Assembly (NCBI GenBank): GCA_002298125.1
Contig: DBMJ01000002.1
Location: 29,810 to 93,809, forward strand
Reading direction: 5' to 3'
Length of the DNA stretch: 64,000 nt
Origin: Clostridium sp. UBA701
Lineage (GTDB): Bacteria > Bacillota > Clostridia > Clostridiales > Clostridiaceae
A model generated the notes under the pieces. It did not search any database, had not been told where the DNA came from, and saw only the letters and a program-made list of their open reading frames with translations. Shown here in pieces: positions 63,970-64,000 of this stretch. Numbering within the stretch: position 1 is the first letter of the stretch; each line of letters opens with the position of its first letter. Both the position numbers and the translations under genes were made by a program.

Positions 63970-64000
63970 TTGAAGGAATACCTTTATCATGGCACTAATT
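63970..64000 (+). CDS. partial gene at the window edge
   Basis: A TTG start after GGGGGG begins a frame reading MKEYLYHGTN, which runs off the window. YHGTN is a pattern seen at the start of several ADP-ribosyltransferase-fold families such as DUF3990, so that is a weak suggestion only. Confidence 0.4.
   Translation, partial: MKEYLYHGTN

Overview
The window looks like chromosome of a low-GC, Gram-positive anaerobe of the class Clostridia. It carries lysine-fermentation genes (3,5-diaminohexanoate dehydrogenase with its sigma-54 regulator), purine-rich Shine-Dalgarno sites, frequent TTG/GTG starts and AT-rich intergenic DNA. The species cannot be fixed from this sequence.

Layout. 0-3.3 kb: kdd and a sigma-54 activator whose N-terminal half is itself a Kdd-like domain, with a -24/-12 promoter and a palindromic activator site between them. 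3.6-8.1 kb: a MoCF-type pterin-binding protein, a 3-methyladenine DNA glycosylase, a lone OppC-type permease and an unknown membrane protein. 8.2-19.8 kb: a surface-polysaccharide locus (flippase, GT2, GT4 and GT-C-like transferases, three LicD-type proteins, HAD phosphatase, NodB deacetylase, YkoP-like protein). 19.9-20.6 kb: an FTR1-like permease. 20.9-33.2 kb: one long operon with an ABC exporter, a MoxR ATPase, a DUF58 protein and von Willebrand A membrane proteins. 33.3-37.9 kb: a deacetylase-like lipoprotein, a polar amino acid ABC transporter with a putative ARG box over its promoter, and a TPR protein.

38.0-56.9 kb is the most unusual part: a complete integron-like island. A tyrosine recombinase (38064-39140) is followed by an attI-like point and about 19 small cassettes, nearly all reading the same way. 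Each cassette ends in an attC-type site with RYYYAAC and GTTRRRY-like boxes around long imperfect palindromes. In several cassettes the first 7-12 bases are the exact reverse complement of the bases at the 5' box of their own attC, the signature of site-specific cassette exchange. The cargo is typical of integrons: acetyltransferases, Nudix, methyltransferase, two toxin-antitoxin pairs, hydrolase, HD protein, phosphotransferases, a lipoprotein and DUF proteins. Three features are atypical: the integrase lacks the insertion that marks IntI and has an N-terminal extension; many cassettes share a conserved 5' leader that seems to carry a promoter; and many carry a small covarying hairpin directly before the attC.

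57.5-64 kb continues with more one-gene units of the same cargo types, but these are separated by a different repeat: a 41-bp hairpin with constant stems, a fixed interior mismatch and a 13-nt loop, often overlapping the stop codon of the gene before it. Three copies of another hairpin with compensated stem changes lie in the same stretch, two of them within a ~70-bp inverted repeat bracketing 57.5-60.7 kb. This may be a second, undescribed cassette-like array next to the integron. Functions are from motif recognition by eye; no database or folding program was used.
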